NCBI GenBank assembly: GCA_020354275.1
Contig: CP070645.1
Coordinates: 1,168,000-1,179,598, forward strand
Source of the DNA: Dehalococcoidales bacterium
GTDB taxonomy: Bacteria; Chloroflexota; Dehalococcoidia; Dehalococcoidales; UBA2162
Length of the DNA stretch: 11,599 bases
Reading direction: 5' to 3'
This document shows, piece by piece, positions 1 to 6,741 of the stretch. Both the position numbers and the translations under genes were made by a program. Below the pieces are notes generated by a model, which was not told where the DNA came from, did not search any database, and saw only the letters and a program-made list of their open reading frames with translations. Numbering within the stretch: position 1 is the first letter of the stretch; every line of letters starts with the position of its first letter.

Positions 1-1
1 A

Positions 2-1288
2 GAGAAACTGACCACAGTATTGGGAGAAGACCTTAAGGAATCGAAGATTAATCTGGAAGCATTTACAGAGAGGTTATCCGATATAGACGGGTTGAGAAAC
101 GAACTAAGGAACATTGATAAAGAAAAAGAGGATCTGGCCGATACCCTGACCAGAGAGAAAGAACAGCTAAAGGAAAAATACGAAGACCAGATTACCGAAT
201 CGGACAACCAGCACAGAATAGAAGTAAGGAATCTGCAATCCCAAATAGATACCCTGGCTAAGGAAAAGGAACTGCTGGCCGATACCCTGACCAGGGAGAA
301 AGATCAGCTGAAGGAAAAATACGAAGACCAGATTACCGAGTCGGACAACCAGTACCGGGCAGAAATAAGGAAACTCGATAAAGAACAGGAGGATCTGGTC
401 GATACCTTCGCCAGGGAGAGAGAACAGCTTAAGGAAAAATACGAAGACCAGATTACCGAGGCCAACAACCAGCACCGGGCAGAGATAACAGACCTTGAAG
501 ATGAAAAGGAGCTGCTGGCCGATACCTTTGCCAAAGAGAGAGAACAGCTTAAGGAAAAATACGAGACCCAGATTACCGAGGCTGATAACCAGCACCGGGC
601 AGAAATAAGAAAACTCGACAAGGAAAAGGAGGAGCTGGTCGATACCTTCACCAAAGAGAGAGAACTGATCAAAGAAAAGTATGAAACCCAGATTACCGAG
701 TCGGACAACCAGCACAGCGCCGAAATAAGAAAACTCGACAAGGAAAAGGAGCAGCTGGCCGGTACCCTGACCAAGGAGAAAGAGCAGCTCAAAGAAAAGT
801 ACGAAGCCCAGATTACCGAGTCTAATAACAAGCACAGTGCCGAAATAAGAAAGCTTGACAAGGAAAAGGAGCAGCTGGCCGGTACCCTGACCAAGGAAAA
901 AGAACAGCTGGCCGATACCCTGGCCAAGGAGAAAGAGCAGCTAAAAGAGAAACACGATGGCCAGATAAATGACAAAAACTCCGTCATAAAAGGCCTGGAA
1001 TCCCAGCGGTCAAGCCTGACAAATGACCTTAAAGAGTCAAGAAAAGACTACAGCAACCTGAAGGCGGTAATGACGACACTGTTTAAATCTATGCCCGAGG
1101 AGGAAACAGGGAAGAAGTTCAGCGAGGATTTATACAGCTTCGTTTTACAGGATTCACAGGTACCGGATGTGGTAATAGACGGTGTCAGTAAATTTATTGA
1201 TTTCAAGAAATATTTAGGAGTAGCTGTCGAGAAAGGCGTTACAACATGTTGTAACCGCATCGAACAGACACTGGAGACAACCCCTTAA
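2..1288 (+). CDS. Coiled-coil repeat protein, 5' end outside the window
   Basis: The frame is open to the left edge, so the N-terminus lies upstream; the first in-frame initiator here is TTG at 20, with no convincing ribosome binding site. About the first 320 visible residues are almost pure charged alpha-helix (Glu, Lys, Gln, Asp, Arg) built from tandem 40-residue units. Each unit opens with a motif like EKYEDQITESDNQH and closes with LADTLTKEKEQLK. After them comes a less repetitive helix and then a non-repetitive tail of about 70 residues with hydrophobic positions (around LYSFVLQDSQVPDVVIDGV), ending at TAA. No signal peptide, membrane segment or enzymatic motif is visible in the part seen. 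It is probably a long rod-shaped structural or scaffold protein. Similarity to SMC-like or myosin-like proteins would be compositional only. Function is not assigned. The open frames opposite it reflect the repeat composition. Confidence 0.85.
   Translation, partial: EKLTTVLGEDLKESKINLEAFTERLSDIDGLRNELRNIDKEKEDLADTLTREKEQLKEKYEDQITESDNQHRIEVRNLQSQIDTLAKEKELLADTLTREKDQLKEKYEDQITESDNQYRAEIRKLDKEQEDLVDTFAREREQLKEKYEDQITEANNQHRAEITDLEDEKELLADTFAKEREQLKEKYETQITEADNQHRAEIRKLDKEKEELVDTFTKERELIKEKYETQITESDNQHSAEIRKLDKEKEQLAGTLTKEKEQLKEKYEAQITESNNKHSAEIRKLDKEKEQLAGTLTKEKEQLADTLAKEKEQLKEKHDGQINDKNSVIKGLESQRSSLTNDLKESRKDYSNLKAVMTTLFKSMPEEETGKKFSEDLYSFVLQDSQVPDVVIDGVSKFIDFKKYLGVAVEKGVTTCCNRIEQTLETTP
173..946 (+). 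repeat. In-gene tandem repeats, 120-bp basic unit
   Basis: Units begin at 173, 314, 434, 554, 674 and 794, each at the GAA codon opening the EKY(E) motif, and the next equivalent point is 947. Unit lengths are 141, 120, 120, 120, 120 and 153 bp, that is 47, 40, 40, 40, 40 and 51 residues. Units are very similar at the DNA level, so recent recombination or slippage is likely. The odd-length units differ from the basic one by exactly 7 and 11 residues. Confidence 0.9.
1238..1255. repeat. Perfect 18-bp palindrome
   Basis: GTTACAACATGTTGTAAC equals its own reverse complement. It lies in the last 50 bases of the coiled-coil gene, where it encodes part of VTTCCN. It has no loop, so it looks more like a dimeric-protein site than an RNA hairpin. 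Chance is possible. Confidence 0.5.
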
Positions 1289-1366
1289 GAGCATAGATAC
1301 CCTGAAACAATAGAAGATACCTAACGATAAGATAAAAGCTAACGTGTCCCGGTACCGCGCCCCAAA

Positions 1367-1391
1367 AGCGGCTGGCTTGAACCCAGCCGCT
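1367..1391 (-). terminator. Hairpin, likely terminator read leftward
   Basis: AGCGGCTGG at 1367-1375 pairs perfectly with CCAGCCGCT at 1383-1391 around a 7-base loop. Read on the minus strand the stem is followed by TTTTGGGG, which suits termination of leftward transcription from the flavodoxin gene. On the + strand no T-run follows. Confidence 0.45.
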
Positions 1392-1410
1392 GGCACCAGC
1401 TTTCAAAGGC

Positions 1411-1448
1411 AAACCGCCTGTTGTCTGGACTTTGTCAATGGGCGGTTT
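1411..1448. terminator. Second hairpin in the gap, possibly bidirectional
   Basis: AAACCGCC at 1411-1418 pairs with GGCGGTTT at 1441-1448 across a 22-base loop. On the + strand CTCTTT follows. The A/T ends of the stem would suit termination in either direction, between the convergent coiled-coil and flavodoxin genes. The rest of the 1289-1512 gap shows only short hairpins such as CTGTC-AAA-GACAG at 1479-1491. Confidence 0.4.
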
Positions 1449-1512
1449 CTCTTTGCTACCAAAACTTCACTGATGAGCCTGTCAAAGACAGACCAGGCAG
1501 CCGGCTAATCCC

Positions 1513-2073
1513 CTAGACCCTGGCAGCAATTTCCCGGGCCCAGGCCCTGATGACTTCCCAATCGCGGGTGTCGTAGAACCCCGGCCTGATTTCTTTGAAT
1601 CCAGCCCCTTCGATTACCTGCTTGGTACTCTCTAAGGTTTTCCTAAACAGGAAGAACATCTTATTATAGTCCCATACCCCTCCAAACATGACCATAGAGA
1701 TAGGATGGAGATTATACAGTGTCGCTTTGTCTTCGAGATACTGTTTCCTGGCCTTCTCAATTTCTTCCGTCTTCTCTTCATACTCGAGTAATGCCTGAGC
1801 ACCGGATGACACGAAGATAGCCACCTTCTTACCCGACAGTTCTTTCTGGAACTTCTTCAAGAAATTCTCGGCTGCGCCAGTCCACTTGGCCATTTGCATC
1901 CCGCTGCCCACAATGACTAGGTCATATGGAGAAATGTCTTTGACCTTTTCCTTTTTGGCGTTGACCACCTTAACGTCCAATCTCTCGCCCTGCAGGACTC
2001 TGGCGATTCCTTCCGATGTGCTCTCTGTCGCCCCGTAACGCGTGCCGTAAATAATCAGGACTTTTTTTGGCAT
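1513..2073 (-). CDS. Flavodoxin-domain protein, HemG-like (Flavodoxin_5 type)
   Basis: A 186-residue FMN-binding flavodoxin-fold protein. The phosphate-binding loop is GTRYGATEST at residues 10-19, after a first beta strand KKVLIIY. The second FMN loop region is LVIVGSGMQMAKW at about 52-64. The tail FYDTRDWEVIRAWAREIA (about 166-183) matches the pattern of the HemG/Flavodoxin_5 group, in which protoporphyrinogen IX oxidase (menaquinone-dependent) is the known member. No haem genes are nearby, so a general redox flavoprotein is as likely. The start is set at the second ATG (2073): AAGGGGG ends one base from the ATG at 2079, too close to serve it, but lies about seven bases before 2073. It sits downstream of the FTR gene on the same strand, with a 110-base gap. 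Confidence 0.82.
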   Translation of the reverse strand: MPKKVLIIYGTRYGATESTSEGIARVLQGERLDVKVVNAKKEKVKDISPYDLVIVGSGMQMAKWTGAAENFLKKFQKELSGKKVAIFVSSGAQALLEYEEKTEEIEKARKQYLEDKATLYNLHPISMVMFGGVWDYNKMFFLFRKTLESTKQVIEGAGFKEIRPGFYDTRDWEVIRAWAREIAARV

Positions 2074-2125
2074 TCTCATCCCCCTTTCGAAACCGCCCTA
2101 AAGCTACATCCAACCCAATCTCACC

Positions 2126-2148
2126 ATGGAGAGTTTTTCACTCTCCGT
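2126..2148. other. Hairpin between FTR and flavodoxin genes
   Basis: ATGGAGAGT (2126-2134) pairs with ACTCTCCGT (2140-2148) around a 5-base loop, with one G-T wobble. Read leftward it lies between the FTR stop and the flavodoxin start without a following T-run. It may be an RNA processing or stability element, or a leader structure, rather than a true terminator. Confidence 0.4.
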
Positions 2149-2183
2149 ACTTGTTTAATAATTATACTCTCAACCTGCCACTC

Positions 2184-2453
2184 CTACACCCGTTTAATAA
2201 ATAACCCGCACCAACACCGCCCCTCATCCCGCCAGACATCCTGGGTTTTAAAATTGCAGGGACATATCAGCTCTAAATCAAGCTTTCTGGTGCCATCCCT
2301 TAAACGGCAGGGGCAAAGTTTCAGTCCGTATTCCTTTTCATTGGCAAATAGGCCATCGATAACCGTACTCACATGGCTTTCATCGGGATTGAGCACAAAA
2401 TCATTGTCCTCAGTAAATCTAACCCATGCAGCAATCAATTCTTCTGTGTTCAT
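2184..2453 (-). CDS. ftrB: Ferredoxin-thioredoxin reductase catalytic (beta) subunit
   Basis: This 89-residue cytosolic protein carries all six cysteines of the FTR catalytic chain: CPC at 47-49, CPC at 64-66 and CWC at 80-82, followed by GLF. In the family four cysteines hold a 4Fe-4S cluster and two form the redox-active disulfide, which passes electrons to thioredoxin or a thioredoxin-like partner. Length fits a catalytic subunit alone. The third motif has Trp where the plant and cyanobacterial enzymes have CHC, and the spacings (X14 and X13) differ from the plant X16 and X8, placing it with the non-photosynthetic FTR-like group. Its ATG overlaps the TGA of the upstream rubredoxin-like gene (ATGA), so translation is probably coupled. 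No variable (alpha) subunit and no thioredoxin gene are in the window. Confidence 0.88.
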   Translation of the reverse strand: MNTEELIAAWVRFTEDNDFVLNPDESHVSTVIDGLFANEKEYGLKLCPCRLRDGTRKLDLELICPCNFKTQDVWRDEGRCWCGLFIKRV

Positions 2454-2590
2454 AACTCCATGATAAACCTGGCTTCCGACTTGTCAATCTCAACATAGGC
2501 GTTCTTAACACGGCAGGTCGGACAGACTGCCGGTGGGCAGTTACCGTAGTGTATGTCATTGCATACCGTGCAACGCCAAATCTTCTTCAT
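2450..2590 (-). CDS. Small rubredoxin-like protein (rubrerythrin-type iron site)
   Basis: A 46-residue protein beginning MKKIWRCTVCNDIHYGNCPP and continuing with AVCPTCR. The two Cys-X2-Cys pairs (C7/C10 and C23/C26), the aromatic residue before the first pair, and the HYG and PP turn match the short rubredoxin domain found at the C-terminus of rubrerythrins, which holds one Fe(Cys)4 centre and carries single electrons. Here it stands alone, without a diiron domain. AAGGG lies about nine bases before the ATG. Its last codons overlap the FTR start by four bases on the same strand. The inferred job is to feed electrons to, or take them from, the FTR subunit. It is short enough to be missed by automatic gene callers. 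Confidence 0.82.
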   Translation of the reverse strand: MKKIWRCTVCNDIHYGNCPPAVCPTCRVKNAYVEIDKSEARFIMEL

Positions 2591-2673
2591 ACCGATTAAC
2601 CCTTAATACGGGTTTACTCCAGCCCACGGCCCAAAGGCTGCAGCTATTAATCCCACCCCCTACCAGATAAGCA

Positions 2674-2698
2674 AAGGGGAAGCTTATTGCTCCCCCTT
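2674..2698 (-). terminator. Intrinsic terminator after the minus-strand acyl-CoA dehydrogenase
   Basis: Read leftward, AAGGGGGAGC pairs with GCTTCCCCTT (10 pairs, one G-T wobble) around the loop AATAA, then TGCTTAT. It lies 27 bases past the dehydrogenase stop, so it separates that gene from the rubredoxin/FTR genes, though some readthrough is possible since no strong promoter is evident in 2591-2724. Confidence 0.65.
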
Positions 2699-2724
2699 CT
2701 GAAATTGAAAGCCTGTTTTTACTG

Positions 2725-3960
2725 CTAATTCCCCCTGGGCAGGCCAAGCACCCTCTCAGAGAGAATGTTGCGGCAGATCTCATTGCTGCCCATATATATT
2801 GTCGTACCCCGTGAACCGAGCATACTCTGCACGTGGCTGCCTTCATCCACCGCCCGCTCATCACCCCTCATCAACTGGGAGTAGGCTCCGATGATTTCCA
2901 TCAACATGTCTCCCCGTCGCTTACCCTGTTCGGTGCTGCTCATTTTAGTCATTACAGCTTCGTTTCCAGAGGCTTTACCACTCCTGATGATACTGCCCAG
3001 GCGGATACCATATACTCTCCGCGCCTCGTTCTCAATGGCTATCTGCGCTATCCTGTGTTTGAAGTTATTGTCATCCCAGAACGACTTGCCGTAACGCTTG
3101 GTTTTCTTGGCCAGCTCAATAAGGTTATCAACACCACCGATTGACCTCACCATCTGCATACCCCTCGTCCCACTGCCCGTCTCACCGCTTCCGGCAGCGA
3201 CCTGACCGCCACCCCTCTCTGCAATCAGTGTTGTCATGGCCACATACCAACCCCTGCCTTCTTCGCCTACCATGTTCTCGTGAGGGACACGCATGTCATC
3301 AAAGAACAACTCGCCATACTGGGCATCGCCGGTCATCTGACGTAGTGGGCCGCGGCTGAAACCGGGTTTACTGCAGTCAAAGAGGAAGAAACTCAGGTTC
3401 CGGTGTCGAGGGGCATTCAGGTCTGTCCGGCATAATAGAAAGCCCCATTCACCACCCTGCCAGCCGCTGGTCCAGCATTTCTGCCCGTTGATTATCCACT
3501 CATCGCCGTCCCTGACGGCCGTGGTCTGGACATTGGCCAAGTCAGAACCGGCATTGGGCTCGGAAAAGCCCTCAATCCAGTTTACCTGACCGCTTATTAT
3601 ACCTGGGATATATTTCTTCTTCTGCTCCTCGGTACCCCATTGCATCAATGTTTCTACCACCAGTCTTCCCAGACCGGCATTTGTTGGCGGTGTCCCGCGG
3701 CGTGCCAGCTCTTCGCGGATAATAGCCCGTTCCCATGCGGGACGCTCTACTCCACCATACTCTTTAGGCAGGCCGAACCCGATATAGCCGGCGTCATACA
3801 GTTTCTTGGAGAAAGACCTGTTGAGTTCGCGTGCTTCTTCGCTGCGCAGTTCCGGAGCTACATACTCCGGCGTTCCCCACTTCTCCGGCAGGTTCTCGAC
3901 CAACCACGCCCTGACTTCCTCTCTCAGCGCCTCGGCTTCGGCTGATTCATTAGAAACCAT
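2725..3960 (-). CDS. Acyl-CoA dehydrogenase (copy 1)
   Basis: A 411-residue flavoenzyme of usual family length, predicted to desaturate an acyl-CoA at alpha,beta using FAD. Visible motifs are LPKEYGG at 64-70, FSEPNAGSD at 132-140 (the family T/S-E-P-x-A-G-S-D signature) and WIINGQKCWTS at 155-165, with a C-terminal SERVLGLPR. The common catalytic Glu of the IYEGT motif is replaced: here it reads IYMGS (Met390). Glu248 in LIAERGGG is a candidate base, by analogy with family members that carry the Glu on a different helix (isovaleryl- and long-chain-type). Residues 1-250 align without gaps with the enzyme at 5466-6683, so the two are paralogues. The start is fixed by GGAGGG four bases before ATG, and a strong promoter lies upstream. 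Substrate is unknown; branched, cyclic or steroid-like acids are possible. Confidence 0.9.
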   Translation of the reverse strand: MVSNESAEAEALREEVRAWLVENLPEKWGTPEYVAPELRSEEARELNRSFSKKLYDAGYIGFGLPKEYGGVERPAWERAIIREELARRGTPPTNAGLGRLVVETLMQWGTEEQKKKYIPGIISGQVNWIEGFSEPNAGSDLANVQTTAVRDGDEWIINGQKCWTSGWQGGEWGFLLCRTDLNAPRHRNLSFFLFDCSKPGFSRGPLRQMTGDAQYGELFFDDMRVPHENMVGEEGRGWYVAMTTLIAERGGGQVAAGSGETGSGTRGMQMVRSIGGVDNLIELAKKTKRYGKSFWDDNNFKHRIAQIAIENEARRVYGIRLGSIIRSGKASGNEAVMTKMSSTEQGKRRGDMLMEIIGAYSQLMRGDERAVDEGSHVQSMLGSRGTTIYMGSNEICRNILSERVLGLPRGN

Positions 3961-4038
3961 AATTCCCTCCTTACTTCATCTCCTTACTGGGAAACCAGCA
4001 CCTTAAAATAGGTTGAAACAAAAGTATTATTCTGGGTG

Positions 4039-4067
4039 AGTATATACGTTTTACATCATTCTGTCAA
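4039..4067 (-). promoter_or_regulatory. Sigma-70 promoter for acyl-CoA dehydrogenase copy 1
   Basis: On the minus strand TTGACA (4067-4062) and TATACT (4044-4039) are separated by exactly 17 bases. The start of transcription would fall near 4033, giving a leader of roughly 70 bases with a GGAGGG ribosome site. The rest of 3961-4286 is AT-rich and gene-free. A TATAAT at 4149-4154 on the + strand has no good -35 box. Confidence 0.75.
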
Positions 4068-4286
4068 AAGCATCACCGGGCTAATCCCAAGCTTCTGATC
4101 AAACCTGCTATTACTCCTTTTTCATTTACTTCTGACGCTGAGAAGCACTATAATATAACTATTAAATTCTCCACGTTTATTTACCCCTACCTTAAACCTG
4201 TATTAACTACGTCTAAAAGCTAATTATTATCTGCCATATGAGATACTAGGGAATAATTCCCCGTTATACCCGGAAAGGGGGAAAAG

Positions 4287-5282
4287 ATAGACAACAAAGA
4301 CCGGTACCTGAATATAGCATTTGACAGGGCAAGAGAAGTTGCCAGTCAAGAAACACGTTTCCGTGTCTGCGAAGATATAGTTTACAAGCAGGGAAACAAT
4401 AATAGGGTTGTCAGAGGGTATTTCAATGACCGTCCGGCGGTGCTCAAGTACTATGACGATAGGATTAAGCCAGGCGCTTCAAAACGTAAATCAAGAGAAG
4501 TCTTTTTTCTCCGTCACGCTGAGAAATCGAAGGTGACTCCCAGGCTCCTTGGTGATTTGGGAGACTGCATCATCATGGATGAACTTGAAGGTGACCCATT
4601 AGAGGAGAGGTTTAACCAGCAACCGGGTAGCAATTCTGAATGGCTGCAACAAGTCGGTAACGGCATGGGAACCGGATATGCCCGTCTGGCGAATACTCAA
4701 CTCTCTGAGCGACACCTCATAGAATATCAATCAGCATTTGATGACGGACGTACTCTTGAGTTTATTAGCGAAGGTTTCATGGAGCGTGCTACCGAAATCT
4801 GCGAAAGTGTACCTGAGCTGAAGCGATACAAAGAAAGAATTGACTCGGTACGTAAGCATTTACCGCATGTGTTAAAGGAACAGCGCACGCTTTACAAGTA
4901 CGACAATAACCTGGGTAATGTGATTGTGAATGAAAATGGATTTGTCGGGTTTATTGATTTTGAGGAATGCTATGTAGGGACGGAGACTATCTATTTGGGC
5001 GCCATCTTTGACTGCCTTCACAAAATCCCCTGGCATACGCCAGATTTACACGTATATGAATGCCCAACATGGGAGAGTATCAAACAGGGTTACGAGAAAG
5101 AAACGGGCTCGATAATTGATGACAGGCGGTTCGTGGAAATTGTAGCCATGTCTTTATTAAACGCATGCCGCAGGATTGTTGACACATTTGAGAGAAATTC
5201 AGATTTTAGTTTCTGGGTACCACGGCATCAAGCCAGACTGGACGCCCTTGGCGCAGCACTGGATAGGAAGGCACCATTGTAG
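4287..5282 (+). CDS. APH-like phosphotransferase / kinase-fold protein with a non-standard start
   Basis: Counting from ATA at 4287, a 331-residue protein of the aminoglycoside/choline kinase fold. The N-lobe strands run through FRVCEDIVYKQGNNNRVV and AVLKYYD, with a likely ATP-binding Lys54. The C-lobe has YKYDNNLGNVIV, matching HGDxxxxN (Asp206 and Asn211, with the usual His-Gly replaced by Lys-Tyr), and FIDFEE with the metal-binding Asp224. The first standard initiator is GTG at 4440, but starting there would leave Met-Leu-Lys, removing nearly all of the N-lobe. The frame is open back to a TAA at 4254 and holds no ATG, GTG or TTG before 4440. AAAGGGGG sits five bases before ATA at 4287, the best-placed start; CTG at 4308 is the alternative. 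Phosphoryl acceptor unknown. Either a rare ATA start or a recently lost ATG would explain it. Confidence 0.75.
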   Translation: MDNKDRYLNIAFDRAREVASQETRFRVCEDIVYKQGNNNRVVRGYFNDRPAVLKYYDDRIKPGASKRKSREVFFLRHAEKSKVTPRLLGDLGDCIIMDELEGDPLEERFNQQPGSNSEWLQQVGNGMGTGYARLANTQLSERHLIEYQSAFDDGRTLEFISEGFMERATEICESVPELKRYKERIDSVRKHLPHVLKEQRTLYKYDNNLGNVIVNENGFVGFIDFEECYVGTETIYLGAIFDCLHKIPWHTPDLHVYECPTWESIKQGYEKETGSIIDDRRFVEIVAMSLLNACRRIVDTFERNSDFSFWVPRHQARLDALGAALDRKAPL

Positions 5283-5328
5283 GGAGTAAAGGACTCGGTT
5301 AGCTTGAATAATGTCGCCATTCACCTGC

Positions 5329-5357
5329 TTGACATTTCTCTCTACGTAACCTAAGAT
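5329..5357 (+). promoter_or_regulatory. Sigma-70 promoter for the acyl-CoA dehydrogenase pair
   Basis: TTGACA at 5329-5334 and TAAGAT at 5352-5357 are 17 bases apart. The leader to the ATG at 5466 is about 100 bases and contains a small hairpin (TGGCTTG 5407-5413 with CAAGCCA 5422-5428). Confidence 0.65.
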
Positions 5358-5465
5358 ACCATCTGCAAGCGAAAGCTCTCCTGAGATATTTCATGATGAT
5401 TGCTGGTGGCTTGCGTGGCTTCAAGCCAACTAATTTCGGTTATTATTTATGAAAGGAGGGTAAAT

Positions 5466-6683
5466 ATGGTTTCTGAAGAATCAGAAAGGTTGCAGGCCCT
5501 AAGGCAAGAGGTTCGTACCTGGCTAAGGGAAAACCTGCCCGAGGGGTGGGGTACCCCTGCCTATGTACCGCCACCGCGGGGGACCGCTGAAGGACAGGCA
5601 GCGGGAAAGGAGTGGTCAAAAAAGCTCTATGATGCCGGTTATACGGGATTCACCGTACCCAAGGAATACGGCGGCATCGAACGCCCACGGGAGGAGCAGG
5701 CAGTCATCCGTGAGGAAATGGCGCGCACCGGGACACCCCCGGGGGCGGCAACACTGGGTTACCTGGCAGTAGCCGCCCTCATGCGGTATGGCACCGAGGA
5801 GCAAAAGAAGCGCTGGATCCCCAAGATTATGACCAATGAGGAATGCTGGTGTGAGTGCTTCTCTGAGCCTAACGCTGGTTCGGACCTGGCCAACATCCAG
5901 AAGACCGGCGTAAGGGATGGTGATGAGTGGGTAGTCAATGGACAGAGTGTCTGGACCAGCTCATCAAAATTCGCTGATTGGGGTATAGTGCCGGTGAGAA
6001 CAGACGTAAACGCCCCCAGACACCGCAACCTGAGCTTTTTCGTCTTTGATTGCACAACCCCGGGGTTTTCGGTAAAGCCGTTAAGGCAGATGACCGGTGA
6101 TGCCGAGTTTAGCGAGACGTTCTTCGATGACGTGCGCATCCCTCACGGCAACATGATAGGGGCAGAAGGTCAGGGCTGGTATGTTGCCATGACCGTCCTT
6201 GAAGCAGAGAGAGGCGGTGGCATGCGCATCGGCGAGGCTGCAGCGGGTATAACCGTGACCACCCTGGGAGGTGTGGACAACTTCGTCGAGCTAGCTAAGA
6301 ACACCAAACGCCGTGACATGGTAGCTTGGGATGACCCCTTGTTCAGGCAGAGAATAGCCCAGTTTGCCATCGAGAACGAGGCGATAAGGGCCAGTACCCA
6401 GCGCATGCGCGTTAAGGCCATGAAAGGGCAGCTCACCGGACATGAACAGTCCATAACCAGTACATACCGCCGTGAGAAGAACCAGCGCCAGGCCAACATG
6501 GTGGCCGAAATGATAGGCGCCAGCATTCAATACATGAGGGGTGACCCGCGGGCGCTGGACGATGGTAGCTGGACGTACACCTTTCTCAGGTCACGTGGTA
6601 ACACCATAGAGACGGGTACTACGGAGATCAATCGCGGTATTATTGCCGAAAGGCTTCTGGGGCTGCCCAGAACCAGAATGTAG
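5466..6683 (+). CDS. Acyl-CoA dehydrogenase (copy 2, first of a pair)
   Basis: A 405-residue FAD-dependent acyl-CoA dehydrogenase, paralogous to the minus-strand enzyme at 2725-3960, with shared starts (MVS.ES) and gap-free alignment through residue 250. Motifs are VPKEYGG at 64-70, FSEPNAGSD at 132-140, WVVNGQSVWTS at 155-165 and a C-terminal AERLLGLPR. The usual IYEGT catalytic position reads IETGT (Thr383), and Glu248 in LEAERGGG is the candidate base. Start chosen at ATG 5466 because AAAGGAGGG ends five bases before it; in-frame extension upstream to 5400 has no family similarity. The next dehydrogenase follows after 58 bases on the same strand, so they are probably one transcript. Pairs like this form heterotetramers in actinobacterial steroid side-chain degradation (FadE26-FadE27, FadE28-FadE29); a similar alpha2beta2 assembly here is inference. 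Confidence 0.9.
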   Translation: MVSEESERLQALRQEVRTWLRENLPEGWGTPAYVPPPRGTAEGQAAGKEWSKKLYDAGYTGFTVPKEYGGIERPREEQAVIREEMARTGTPPGAATLGYLAVAALMRYGTEEQKKRWIPKIMTNEECWCECFSEPNAGSDLANIQKTGVRDGDEWVVNGQSVWTSSSKFADWGIVPVRTDVNAPRHRNLSFFVFDCTTPGFSVKPLRQMTGDAEFSETFFDDVRIPHGNMIGAEGQGWYVAMTVLEAERGGGMRIGEAAAGITVTTLGGVDNFVELAKNTKRRDMVAWDDPLFRQRIAQFAIENEAIRASTQRMRVKAMKGQLTGHEQSITSTYRREKNQRQANMVAEMIGASIQYMRGDPRALDDGSWTYTFLRSRGNTIETGTTEINRGIIAERLLGLPRTRM

Positions 6684-6741
6684 TCACCAGAGACAGCCTG
6701 AACTAACTTTTCTCCAGTATTTAGGGAAAGGAGTACTAAAC

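Noticed and set aside
167..987. Long minus-strand open frames rich in Leu/Phe/Ser opposite the coiled-coil gene
   Set aside because: They are the antisense of repetitive Glu/Lys/Gln codons, carry the same 40-residue period and have no family similarity.
1330..1400. Possible tRNA on the minus strand because of a GGGTTCAAGCC stretch
   Set aside because: The hairpin pairs in a register that does not fit a T-arm, and no anticodon or D-arm can be drawn upstream.
1468..1500. Hammerhead-like CTGATGAG followed by a small hairpin
   Set aside because: The required GAAA after stem II is absent and stems I and III cannot be formed.
3141..3359. Plus-strand open frames inside the minus-strand dehydrogenase, also those at 2833-3144 and 3640-4006
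   Set aside because: They are shadows of the dehydrogenase coding sequence without ribosome sites or recognisable domains.
5400..5465. Upstream extension of the second dehydrogenase to 5400
   Set aside because: The extra 22 residues do not resemble the family, the paralogue starts at the matching MVS, and AAAGGAGGG points to 5466.
6643..6741. Upstream extension of the third dehydrogenase overlapping the second
   Set aside because: The extra residues are out-of-frame reading of the previous gene; AAAGGAG points to 6742.
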